Source: Gammaproteobacteria bacterium
GTDB lineage: Bacteria; Pseudomonadota; Gammaproteobacteria; SZUA-229
Assembly (NCBI GenBank): GCA_011051475.1
Contig: DRLE01000104.1
Location: 1 to 6,907 of the forward strand
Direction of reading: 5' to 3'
Length of the DNA: 6,907 bases
The notes under the pieces are model-generated. The model was not told the origin of the DNA, searched no databases, and worked only from the letters and a program-made list of their open reading frames with translations. A program made the position numbers and the translations under genes. Below, piece by piece: positions 1-6,442 of this stretch. The first letter of the stretch is position 1; each line of letters begins with the position of its first letter.

Positions 1-1380
1 ATCCATGGCGCGCAGGATTCGCTCGGTCTGTTTGCGGCGTGAGAGTCTGAACCTGCTGTGCACCGCGCCAATCACCATGTCGAGGCGCGCCAGCACCTGC
101 TCCGGCATATCCAGATGACCGTCCTCCAGGATATCCGCCTCGATGCCTTTCAACAGGGTAATCCCGCGCAGGCTGTCGTTGAGCTCATCGATTTCGTCGA
201 TCTGCTGTTCCAGGCGCCGCACGTCCAGCCCGTGGGCGACGGTGAGGTGCCGGGAATGGTCGGTGATGGCAATATATTTCAAACCACGCGCCTTTGCCGC
301 ACGGGCCATTTCCCGAACGGAGGCGCTGCCGTCGGTCGCCTTGCTGTGTACGTGCAGATCTCCCTGCAGGTCGCTTCTTTCGATGAGTTTCGGCAGGCGG
401 TGCCTGCGGGCGGCCTCGATCTCTCCGCGGTTCTCGCGCAACTCCGGCGGAATCCAGGGCAGATCAAGGGCTTCATAAACCGAGGCTTCGGTGTGGCCTG
501 CAATGGACCTGTCACCCCTGAACACACCATACTCATTGATTTTCAATCCGCGTTTCTGACCCAGACGACGGATGGCGATACTGTGCGCCTTACTGCCGGT
601 GAAATACTGCAGCGCCGCGCCGAAGCATCGGCTGTCCACCACGCGCAGGTCCACCTGCAGGCCGTTGCGAAGATAGACGGTGGAGCGCGTGCTGCCGCGG
701 GACACCACGTCCACCACGTCCTCGTACTCGGTGAAACGCCTGGTCACCCTGCCGCCCGCATCGGCCGTGGCCAGAATATCGAGATCACCCACCGTCTCCC
801 TGCCTCGTCGATAACTGCCCGCGACGACCACCTCATCCACGCCCTCGACAGCCCTGAGATAATCCACCAGAGGCCCGGCATAGCGTTGCGCGACGCGGTG
901 CATGAACCGCTTCTCGCTGCTGCGCTGCGCGGCAATGGCCTCAAGGATGTTCTGTTCCGTCTTTTCCCCGAAGCCAGGGAGTTCGCGCAACCGGCCCCGC
1001 CGGGCGGCATCGGCAAGCTGTTTGATACTCTTTATATGAAGCCGGTCGTAAAGGGTCCTGACCCGTCTGGGGCCAAGACCGGGCAGCCTGAGCATGTCCT
1101 CAAGGCCGGCCGGCACCTCTCGATGCAGCCTGTCTAGCGCCTTTGCATGCCCGGTGCTGACGATCTCCACGATCTTGGCAGACAGATCCTTGCCGATGCC
1201 GGGCAGTTGTGTAAGGTCTTCGCCGTCGGCCACCATCTCGGCAAGTTCCCGCCCCATACCACGTACCGTGCGCGCAGCGTTACGATACGCCCTGACCCGG
1301 AACGGATTGGCGTTCTCGATTTCCAGCAGATCGGCCATTTCCTCGAATATGGCCGCAATATCCTCATTGTGTGCCGGCAC
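1..1380 (-). CDS. polX: DNA polymerase/3'-5' exonuclease PolX, N-terminal 460 codons (C-terminus off the left edge)
   Basis: Bacterial family X DNA polymerase, a cytoplasmic repair enzyme of the base-excision/gap-filling type that joins a Pol beta-like core to a PHP phosphoesterase domain. Three helix-hairpin-helix motifs are visible: LPGIGKDL at residues 59-66, LPGLGPRR at 99-106 and LPGFGEKT at 134-141. The polymerase signature GSYRRGRETVGDLDI begins at G188. The likely metal-binding triad is D199, D201 and D244 (in VDLRVV). The PHP domain opens with H343-V-H345, then T373-D374-H375, and H441 near the edge. The remaining roughly 110 residues of a typical 570-residue PolX, with the last PHP metal ligands, lie outside the window. 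The start is GTG at 1378-1380: GAGG (1388-1391) sits 7 bases upstream and an in-frame TGA lies four codons upstream, so a longer protein is excluded. It is co-oriented with mntP, 285 bases away. The frame is intact throughout. Identification is secure from the motifs and domain order. Confidence 0.95.
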   Translation of the reverse strand, partial: MPAHNEDIAAIFEEMADLLEIENANPFRVRAYRNAARTVRGMGRELAEMVADGEDLTQLPGIGKDLSAKIVEIVSTGHAKALDRLHREVPAGLEDMLRLPGLGPRRVRTLYDRLHIKSIKQLADAARRGRLRELPGFGEKTEQNILEAIAAQRSSEKRFMHRVAQRYAGPLVDYLRAVEGVDEVVVAGSYRRGRETVGDLDILATADAGGRVTRRFTEYEDVVDVVSRGSTRSTVYLRNGLQVDLRVVDSRCFGAALQYFTGSKAHSIAIRRLGQKRGLKINEYGVFRGDRSIAGHTEASVYEALDLPWIPPELRENRGEIEAARRHRLPKLIERSDLQGDLHVHSKATDGSASVREMARAAKARGLKYIAITDHSRHLTVAHGLDVRRLEQQIDEIDELNDSLRGITLLKGIEADILEDGHLDMPEQVLARLDMVIGAVHSRFRLSRRKQTERILRAMD

Positions 1381-1466
1381 TGTATCGCCTCACTGTCTGG
1401 ATAGACGTAGAACCCGGGGCAATAAGTAACCTGGCAATGGCCTGGCCTCGGGTTAACAAAATGCAA

Positions 1467-1513
1467 GCCTTTGAAACAAAGCAACTCCCCCGTTGCACCG
1501 ATAGTCCAAAGGC
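1467..1513 (-). repeat. Nested inverted repeats in the polX 5' leader region
   Basis: A perfect 7-base inverted repeat, GCCTTTG at 1467-1473 and CAAAGGC at 1507-1513, encloses a second perfect one, GCAAC at 1481-1485 and GTTGC at 1492-1496 with a 6-base loop. CTTTG-AAA-CAAAG (1469-1479) offers a competing short hairpin that uses the left outer arm. As RNA on the minus strand this forms a two-stem structure with an internal loop, about 85-135 bases ahead of the polX start codon. It could equally be a DNA-binding site or fold on the plus strand. It matches no riboswitch known to me. The pairings are seen directly; any function is inferred. Confidence 0.4.
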
Positions 1514-1589
1514 GCCATTCAAACCGACGATAGCGTCTGTTTGATTACCGTGTTAATAAACAGGAATAGTAACTAATTTGCGCGTTAAA

Positions 1590-1656
1590 AGGGGCGGAGA
1601 AATTAAACAATGAGCAATCACAAATACTGGTTAAAAAAACAATCCCTCCGTCCCCT
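1590..1656 (-). repeat. Long-loop inverted repeat just after mntP; possible weak terminator
   Basis: AGGGGCGGAG at 1590-1599 pairs with CTCCG-T-CCCCT at 1646-1656, giving ten pairs with one bulged base, separated by 46 bases. Read on the minus strand it begins 9 bases after the mntP stop and its second arm is followed by TTTT. It could therefore help end the metal-transport transcript. The large loop makes it an atypical Rho-independent terminator. A T-run (minus strand, 1633-1639) lies inside the loop, not after the stem. Confidence 0.35.
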
Positions 1657-1665
1657 GTAACCTCC

Positions 1666-2208
1666 CTATAACTTCATTAATATTTTCAGCCCTATAAGGA
1701 CAAGAACGATACCACCGAACAGCTCCGCCCGACTCTCCAGCCATGTGCCGCTTCTGTTGCCGATATAAACGCCAACCCAGCTGAAAACAAAGGTGGTTAA
1801 ACCGATAATCACACAGGCAGTTAATACATTGACTTCAAGCAGCGTCAGTGCGAACCCTGCCGCCATGGCGTCGATACTTGTGGCGACGGCAAGCATAATA
1901 AAAACCTTGTGAGTAACAACAGATATTTCCTCTTCTGCGCCTTCACCAAAAGATTCAAAAATCATCTTCCCGCCAATCAGGCACAACAGGCCGAAAGCTA
2001 TCCACGGGGCATAGGCTTCAACCCAGCCCAGCAAGCCTTTACCACCCAGATAGCCGATCAAAGGCATCAGTGCCTGAAACAGCCCGAAGTAAACCCCCGC
2101 TTTCAGGGCGAGAGCGCTCAACCCTGCCTTCTGTTTCGAGCCCAGTCCGATTGACACGGCAAAAGCATCCATACTTAAGGCCACCGCCAGAAGAATGACC
2201 TCTATCAT
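1666..2208 (-). CDS. mntP: Manganese exporter MntP
   Basis: Small inner-membrane Mn2+ efflux pump of the MntP (formerly YebN, DUF204) family, which protects cells from manganese excess. The protein is 180 residues, close to the usual 185-190, and almost wholly hydrophobic, with about six membrane segments in two inverted halves. Each half carries the family's short Asp motif: SMDAFAVSIGLG (D14) in the first helix and TSIDAMAAGFAL (D113) in the fourth. A glycine-rich FGLFQALMPLIGY stretch at 41-53 is also typical. The short acidic loop after helix 3 (about residues 86-94) is cytoplasmic by analogy. The ATG start overlaps the ATPase stop in an ATGA arrangement, and AAGG lies 8 bases upstream inside the ATPase gene, so translation is probably coupled. 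The stop is TAG. mntP is often under MntR and/or a yybP-ykoY riboswitch in other bacteria; here it appears to depend on the upstream ATPase transcript, since no own promoter is evident. Confidence 0.95.
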   Translation of the reverse strand: MIEVILLAVALSMDAFAVSIGLGSKQKAGLSALALKAGVYFGLFQALMPLIGYLGGKGLLGWVEAYAPWIAFGLLCLIGGKMIFESFGEGAEEEISVVTHKVFIMLAVATSIDAMAAGFALTLLEVNVLTACVIIGLTTFVFSWVGVYIGNRSGTWLESRAELFGGIVLVLIGLKILMKL

Positions 2209-4895
2209 GCCTGCTGCCTTCTCCGTACAAAATATTTTTCAAGCTCGACCAGAAAAAGTACCGTCGATGAAACAAGTACGATACGCAGCCAGATATCCAT
2301 ATCCAGCGCCGCGGTGCCAAACAGGATCTGCATTGGCTCAAAATAGGTAAAGCCCATCTGGAACAGCAAAAGGATGGCTGCCGCGATCAGGACATAGCGG
2401 TTACCCGTTAATCCTGCCATATTGAATATGGAGTCTTTGATATACCGGGAATTAAACAGATAGAATATTTCGAAAACGACCAGTGTGTTGACCGCCACCG
2501 TGCGTGCATGCTCGATGCTCATACCGCGATCCATCTCCCATAAAAAAAGACCAAACGTACCAGCCATTAAAATAAGGGAGACAAAGGCAATACGCCAGAC
2601 AAGATACGAGGTCAGCAATGGCTCATTTGCCTCGCGTGGCGCACGCTGCATCACATTTTTTTCGGGCGGTTCAAAGGCGAGGGACAGGGCCAGGGTTACC
2701 GCAGTAACCATATTGACCCAGAGTATCTGCACCGGCGTCAACGGCAGATGGTGAAAACCCAGGACAATCGCCGCCAGAATTATCAGCGCCTCACCGCCAT
2801 TGGTGGGAAGAATGAACAGTATGGCTTTTTTCAGGTTGTCATACACCGTGCGCCCCTCTTCCACGGCATGGGCGATGGAGGCAAAGTTATCATCGGCCAG
2901 CACCATTTCGGCGGCCTCCTTGGCCGCTTCCGTGCCATTGCGTCCCATGGCTATACCCACATCGGCCCGCTTCAGGGCGGGCGCATCATTGACGCCGTCC
3001 CCTGTCATGGCGACGATAAGCTTCTGCTCCTGCATCAGCTTTACCAGAAGCAGCTTGTGCTCGGGGCTTACGCGCGCATAGATATCAACATGCTGCACCC
3101 GTTTTCGCAATTCTTCCTCGCTCATTGCATCGAGCTCCTGACCGCTCAGGACATCGTCAGCATTGACCAGCCTGATCTGGCGGGCAATGGCGCGGGCGGT
3201 CGCGCCGTGGTCGCCGGTAATCATTTTTACTCTTATGCCTGCCTGTAAACAGGCATTGACCGAGTCGATGGCTTCCTCACGAGGCGGATCGATAAATCCG
3301 AACATGCCAAGCATCAGCAGATCGTTTTCCACATCTGAAAACTTCAGCTCCGTCTGTTCATAATCAACCGGCTTGATCGCAATCGCCAGCACCCTCTGAC
3401 CCTTCTGTGCCATTTCCTCGATCCGCTTCAGCCAGTAGCCCCTGTCCAGCGGCTCCTCACCGGTGGCTGTTTTCTGCCGGGAACACATCTCCAGGACACG
3501 CTCCGGTGCGCCTTTAACAAAGATGAAGGCATCACCCGCGTGGCTGTGATGCAGCGTAGCCATAAAGCGGTACTCGGATTCGAATGGTATGAGGTCGGTG
3601 CGCGGATATTGCCTGATTTGCGTATCGATATCCAGACCTGCCTTCAGCCCGGCTATCAGCAGGGCGCCCTCCATGGGATCGCCATTCACGCGCCACTCAC
3701 CGTCCTCGCGCTCAACGGATGCATCATTGCATAACACCGCTCCCCTGATGGTTTGCAGCAATACCGGTTTATCCTCGGGGTTTATATCCATGCCCGATTC
3801 AGACAGAGCACCATGAGGATCGTAGCCGGTGCCACTGAGCTCGAACACACTGTCTGTGGTCGAAATGGCACTCACCGTCATTTCATTTCGCGTCAGGGTA
3901 CCCGTCTTGTCCGAGCAGATAACGGTGACCGCACCCAGCGTTTCAACGGCCGGAAGCCTGCGAATAATAGCGTTACGCCTTGCCATACGCTGGACACCGA
4001 TGGCCAGTGTCACTGTCATAATAGCGGGCAGACCCTCGGGGATGGCCGCCACGGCCAGGCTTACCGCGGCAAGAAACATTTCAGCGGCAGCATAATCTCG
4101 CACCAGATAGCCGAAGGCAAAGGTAATGGCGGCAATGGCCAGAATAGCCATGGTCAGCCAGCGCCCGAATTGCGCCATCTGGCGCAACAGGGGTGTTGTC
4201 AGCGATTCCACCTCTGTCACCAGCGTGCTTATATGCCCGATTTCGGTTTGCGCGCCGGTCGCAATCACTACACCGGCGCCCTGACCATGCGTAACCAGGG
4301 TGCCGGAAAAAGCCAGGCAGCGGCGATCACCAATGACGGCTTCCCGGACGACCGGATCAGTATTCTTCTCAACGGCTATAGACTCGCCTGTCAGCACCGC
4401 TTCCTGGATCTGAAGACCCTTTACACGAAACAGACGAAGATCGGCAGGCACCTTGTCACCTGACTGCAGCAGAACCACATCGCCTGGTACCAGGTCTTCA
4501 GCCGGAAGCGTTATTTTCCTGCCATCACGCAACACCATTGCGACAGGCGAAAGCATCTGTCGAATTGCCTTCAGGGCATTCTCGGCCTTGCCTTCCTGAA
4601 CAAAACCGATGATTGCATTAACCAGCACAACACCCAGGATCACGCCAGCATCGACCCAGTGGCCCAGCATGGCGGTAATCGCACTTGCAGCAATCAGAAC
4701 ATAGATAAGCACATTGTGGAACTGGCAGAAAAAGCGCACCAGGGGGCCACGTGTTTCAGCTTCCGGGAGACGGTTAGGCCCGTACTTCTCAAGCCTTGCA
4801 CCCGCCTCTTCCGCGGACAGTCCCTGTTCCGTGGTTTCCAGCAAATCAAGAACCGTCGTTATACTTTCAACATGCCAGGCAGGCTTTTCATTCAT
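2205..4895 (-). CDS. P-type cation-transporting ATPase, P2A/CtpF-like (probable Ca2+/Mn2+ efflux)
   Basis: Inner-membrane ATP-driven cation pump of 896 residues, full length for P2 ATPases. In order: N-terminal cation-ATPase domain (about 5-75), TGES actuator loop at 169-172, M4 PEGLP at 286-290, phosphorylation site DKTGT with D329, nucleotide-binding KGAPE at 461-465, hinge TGD at 560-562 and TGDGVNDAP at 631-639. The C-terminal half has six membrane segments from about 692. The P2A cation ligands are largely kept: E287 in M4, N699 and E702 in M5, N728 and T731 in M6 and E809 in M8. The SERCA M6 Asp position is Ala (A732). That pattern, with FEPPE ending M6, resembles from memory mycobacterial CtpF-type ATPases, so the substrate is not certain; Ca2+ or Mn2+ is most likely given mntP. 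The ATG start has AGAGG (4903-4907) 7 bases upstream. The TGA stop overlaps mntP by 4 bases. No heavy-metal-binding N-terminal domain or CPx motif is present, which argues against Cu/Zn/Cd pumps. Confidence 0.9.
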   Translation of the reverse strand: MNEKPAWHVESITTVLDLLETTEQGLSAEEAGARLEKYGPNRLPEAETRGPLVRFFCQFHNVLIYVLIAASAITAMLGHWVDAGVILGVVLVNAIIGFVQEGKAENALKAIRQMLSPVAMVLRDGRKITLPAEDLVPGDVVLLQSGDKVPADLRLFRVKGLQIQEAVLTGESIAVEKNTDPVVREAVIGDRRCLAFSGTLVTHGQGAGVVIATGAQTEIGHISTLVTEVESLTTPLLRQMAQFGRWLTMAILAIAAITFAFGYLVRDYAAAEMFLAAVSLAVAAIPEGLPAIMTVTLAIGVQRMARRNAIIRRLPAVETLGAVTVICSDKTGTLTRNEMTVSAISTTDSVFELSGTGYDPHGALSESGMDINPEDKPVLLQTIRGAVLCNDASVEREDGEWRVNGDPMEGALLIAGLKAGLDIDTQIRQYPRTDLIPFESEYRFMATLHHSHAGDAFIFVKGAPERVLEMCSRQKTATGEEPLDRGYWLKRIEEMAQKGQRVLAIAIKPVDYEQTELKFSDVENDLLMLGMFGFIDPPREEAIDSVNACLQAGIRVKMITGDHGATARAIARQIRLVNADDVLSGQELDAMSEEELRKRVQHVDIYARVSPEHKLLLVKLMQEQKLIVAMTGDGVNDAPALKRADVGIAMGRNGTEAAKEAAEMVLADDNFASIAHAVEEGRTVYDNLKKAILFILPTNGGEALIILAAIVLGFHHLPLTPVQILWVNMVTAVTLALSLAFEPPEKNVMQRAPREANEPLLTSYLVWRIAFVSLILMAGTFGLFLWEMDRGMSIEHARTVAVNTLVVFEIFYLFNSRYIKDSIFNMAGLTGNRYVLIAAAILLLFQMGFTYFEPMQILFGTAALDMDIWLRIVLVSSTVLFLVELEKYFVRRRQQA

Positions 4896-4931
4896 GATTC
4901 AACCTCTTTAAAGTATCGACTTTTCAGACAG

Positions 4932-4957
4932 AAAAAAAACCGCCAAATGCCGGCTTT
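4932..4957 (-). terminator. Probable intrinsic terminator or attenuator between the MgtC-like and ATPase genes
   Basis: On the minus strand, AAAG-CCG at 4957-4951 pairs with CGG-TTTT at 4942-4936 (one G-U pair). An extra C-G pair above a mismatch closes an ATTT loop. The stem leads directly into eight consecutive T residues (4939-4932). It begins about 29 bases after the MgtC-like stop and ends 36 bases before the ATPase start. The position and T-run fit a Rho-independent terminator. The stem is short, so partial read-through is plausible, which would lower ATPase and mntP expression relative to the first gene. Confidence 0.5.
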
Positions 4958-4985
4958 ATCATTCCTTTATCACAAGCGTTTTTTC

Positions 4986-6257
4986 TCACATCATCCAGGC
5001 GGTTAACAGTCCGCTGCCCGCCGTCATCAGTAACGGCACGAAAACCCTGACGCCCAGACCAAAACCGCCGACAAACACGGCAAGACCGGCCTTGACCAGC
5101 GTGTTGCTGGAAGAGGCAATAACAATAGCGAGCACGACGATATCGACCGTCAGCTCGGAAATACTCATTCTGGCCAAAGTCAGGTTTATCGGGTCTACAT
5201 CGGCAATACCGGAGACGAAAGCAAGAACCAGAATACCTTTCTCGCCAAAGTAATGCACCGCCGCTTTGCCCAGCAGGATAACAACAACCAGCAGCAGACC
5301 GAAAAACAGCGCGGGTTTCAGCTCCAGGGGATTAATCAAATCCGACACTTCTCCGGCTGCCAGATCATCTTTTTTTCGCCAGATGACTGCGGCTGAAAAC
5401 AGGGTCAACACCGTCATTACCAGCATGGGAGCAAGCAGAACATTGAACAGAGCAGGATTAACCAGACTGGCAACCAGAACAACCCGAGGAAACATGGTTC
5501 CACATGCCAGAAGAATACCTGCGGCCAGCAGGTTTTTCATTTGAGGCTGTTTCTGGTAGAGATGTGAAAAGTGCAGTGTCAGCGCCGTTGAGGACGCCAT
5601 GCCTGCGGCCAGCGCCGTCAATATCACGCCCTTGCCGGGTCCGGCAATTTTCATGGTGAAATAACCGACAAATGAAATGCCGGAAATAAGCACAACCATC
5701 CACCATATTTCATAAGGGTTCAGAGCCTGCCATGGCCCGTAGCCACGGTCAGGGAGAACGGGAAGAAGCACAACGGAAATAAGCAGAAGCTGCAGTACGG
5801 CATGCAGTTCCTTCTGCCCCAGTTTTCTTAACCAGCCATGCAGAACATCCTTGAACCTTAGAAGTATGGCCATAATGACTGCGATAGAGGCGGATATCCC
5901 TACGTGTCCCAGTGTTACCAGAGTACCGAGTACAAACGTCAGCAACATCGCAATCAGGCTGGTAATGCTGATGTCACCACTGGTACGCCACTGCACCGTA
6001 TAGGCGATTATCACCGCAACGGTAAAGCCGAGAAAGACAACACCAAAGGCAGCCACCCCGAGGTACTGTGCCAGCAGCCCTGACACGCCACCGAGCAGAC
6101 CGATCAGGCCGTGAGTGCGCAGACCGGCTATGCGCTCGCCTTCTTTTGCCTCACGGAATTTCCAGCCTCTTTCGATACCGATCAGAAGACCTATTGCAAT
6201 GGCAATGCCAAGAAGGATAATTTGTTCAGCGTCAGCAAAATTATTCACCACATGCAC
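4986..6257 (-). CDS. MgtC/SapB family membrane protein with C-terminal DUF4010 domain
   Basis: Polytopic inner-membrane protein of 423 residues. Residues about 10-140 form the MgtC/SapB domain, recognisable by GLLIGIERG at 23-31 followed by the charged loop and GLRTHGLIGLLGG at 45-57. Residues about 185-415 form the DUF4010 domain, with GMASSTALTLHF at 219-230, the GIADVDPINLTLA motif from G350 and NTLVKAGLA at 385-393. Roughly a dozen hydrophobic segments are visible. MgtC itself is a virulence and low-Mg2+ survival factor that affects F-ATPase and phosphate uptake; the biochemical activity of DUF4010 fusions is not established, and MgtC here is a family label, not a demonstrated role. The annotated start is GTG at 6257, but its AGG abuts the codon; GTG at 6251 or 6248 would have better spacing (5 or 8 bases) from AGGG, so the protein may be two or three residues shorter. 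An in-frame TGA closes the frame upstream. It is the first gene of the minus-strand cluster. Confidence 0.88.
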   Translation of the reverse strand: MHVVNNFADAEQIILLGIAIAIGLLIGIERGWKFREAKEGERIAGLRTHGLIGLLGGVSGLLAQYLGVAAFGVVFLGFTVAVIIAYTVQWRTSGDISITSLIAMLLTFVLGTLVTLGHVGISASIAVIMAILLRFKDVLHGWLRKLGQKELHAVLQLLLISVVLLPVLPDRGYGPWQALNPYEIWWMVVLISGISFVGYFTMKIAGPGKGVILTALAAGMASSTALTLHFSHLYQKQPQMKNLLAAGILLACGTMFPRVVLVASLVNPALFNVLLAPMLVMTVLTLFSAAVIWRKKDDLAAGEVSDLINPLELKPALFFGLLLVVVILLGKAAVHYFGEKGILVLAFVSGIADVDPINLTLARMSISELTVDIVVLAIVIASSSNTLVKAGLAVFVGGFGLGVRVFVPLLMTAGSGLLTAWMM

Positions 6258-6284
6258 CCTGTATTTATAGAGATCATCCTGTAT
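6255..6284 (-). repeat. 10-base direct repeats at the start of the MgtC-like gene
   Basis: On the minus strand ATACAGGATG (6284-6275) and ATACAGGGTG (6264-6255) match at nine of ten positions and are spaced exactly 20 bases apart, about two helical turns. The second copy contains the GTG start codon itself and supplies the Shine-Dalgarno-like AGGG for the alternative starts. The repeat is seen directly. A role as a repressor site or a duplicated ribosome-binding region is conjecture. Confidence 0.35.
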
Positions 6285-6289
6285 CGCAT

Positions 6290-6318
6290 ATTCTATACCC
6301 CATACAAACGCCTTACAG
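6290..6318 (-). promoter_or_regulatory. Weak candidate promoter for the MgtC-like/ATPase/mntP cluster
   Basis: On the minus strand TAGAAT (6295-6290) matches five of six bases of a sigma-70 -10 element. The hexamer 17 bases upstream, CTGTAA (6318-6313), matches only three of six of the -35 consensus. Transcription would begin near 6283, leaving a leader of about 26 bases that runs through the direct repeats at the start codon. The weak -35 suggests either a low-strength or an activator-dependent promoter, or a wrong call. Confidence 0.22.
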
Positions 6319-6386
6319 ATTCAATTTTCACAGGATTTTTCCGAGAAAAGCATACAGTAAAAAGCGGTAAGGCTGTAACATAGGGT

Positions 6387-6403
6387 CTGTTCTAAACCAA
6401 CAG
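6387..6403. repeat. Short palindrome in the divergent intergenic region
   Basis: CTGTT at 6387-6391 and AACAG at 6399-6403 form a perfect 5-base inverted repeat around CTAAACC, extended by a T-G wobble (6386/6404). It lies between two divergently transcribed genes, 40 bases before the porin-like start and 130 bases before the MgtC-like start. This is a reasonable place for an operator, but the arms are short and could occur by chance. No factor is assigned. Confidence 0.25.
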
Positions 6404-6442
6404 GCTCTGGCAAAAATCACCGGCGGAACTTCCTTTTCCTGA

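Larger units (their letters stand above)
1381..1665. other. Intergenic region between mntP and polX; no convincing gene
   Basis: These 285 bases separate the end of mntP from the GTG start of polX. They look more AT-rich than the flanking genes, especially 1540-1640. The only coding possibility seen is a 16-codon plus-strand frame at 1610-1660, which I do not support as a gene. Two inverted-repeat structures are listed separately. No tRNA or known riboswitch consensus was recognised. On the minus strand a TTGCCA hexamer lies about 60 bases upstream of the polX start (1431-1436), but no good -10 follows at the right distance, so no promoter is called. Confidence 0.6.

Noticed and set aside
58..1137. 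Long plus-strand open frame of 359 codons opposite polX
   Set aside because: It is the antisense shadow of polX in GC-rich sequence; the minus strand carries all family X and PHP motifs and has a proper start.
1610..1660. A 16-codon plus-strand frame starting MSNHKYWL with GGAG about 10 bases upstream
   Set aside because: Too short to judge, has no convincing promoter, is antisense to the 3' end of the mntP transcript, and its Shine-Dalgarno-like GGAG is part of an inverted repeat that explains it as well.
2748..4463. Several plus-strand open frames of 60-240 codons opposite the P-type ATPase
   Set aside because: All lie antisense to an intact 896-codon ATPase with every catalytic motif, and none resembles a known protein.
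6381..6410. GGGTCTGTTC-like sequence resembling the ends of some insertion sequences
   Set aside because: There is no partner end, no transposase frame and no target-site duplication in view; the similarity is short and from memory only.
6258..6442. Possible yybP-ykoY manganese riboswitch ahead of the metal cluster
   Set aside because: This RNA often precedes mntP and P-type ATPase genes, but I could not find its conserved loop sequences on the minus strand here or in the gap at 4896-4985. A covariance-model search would be decisive.
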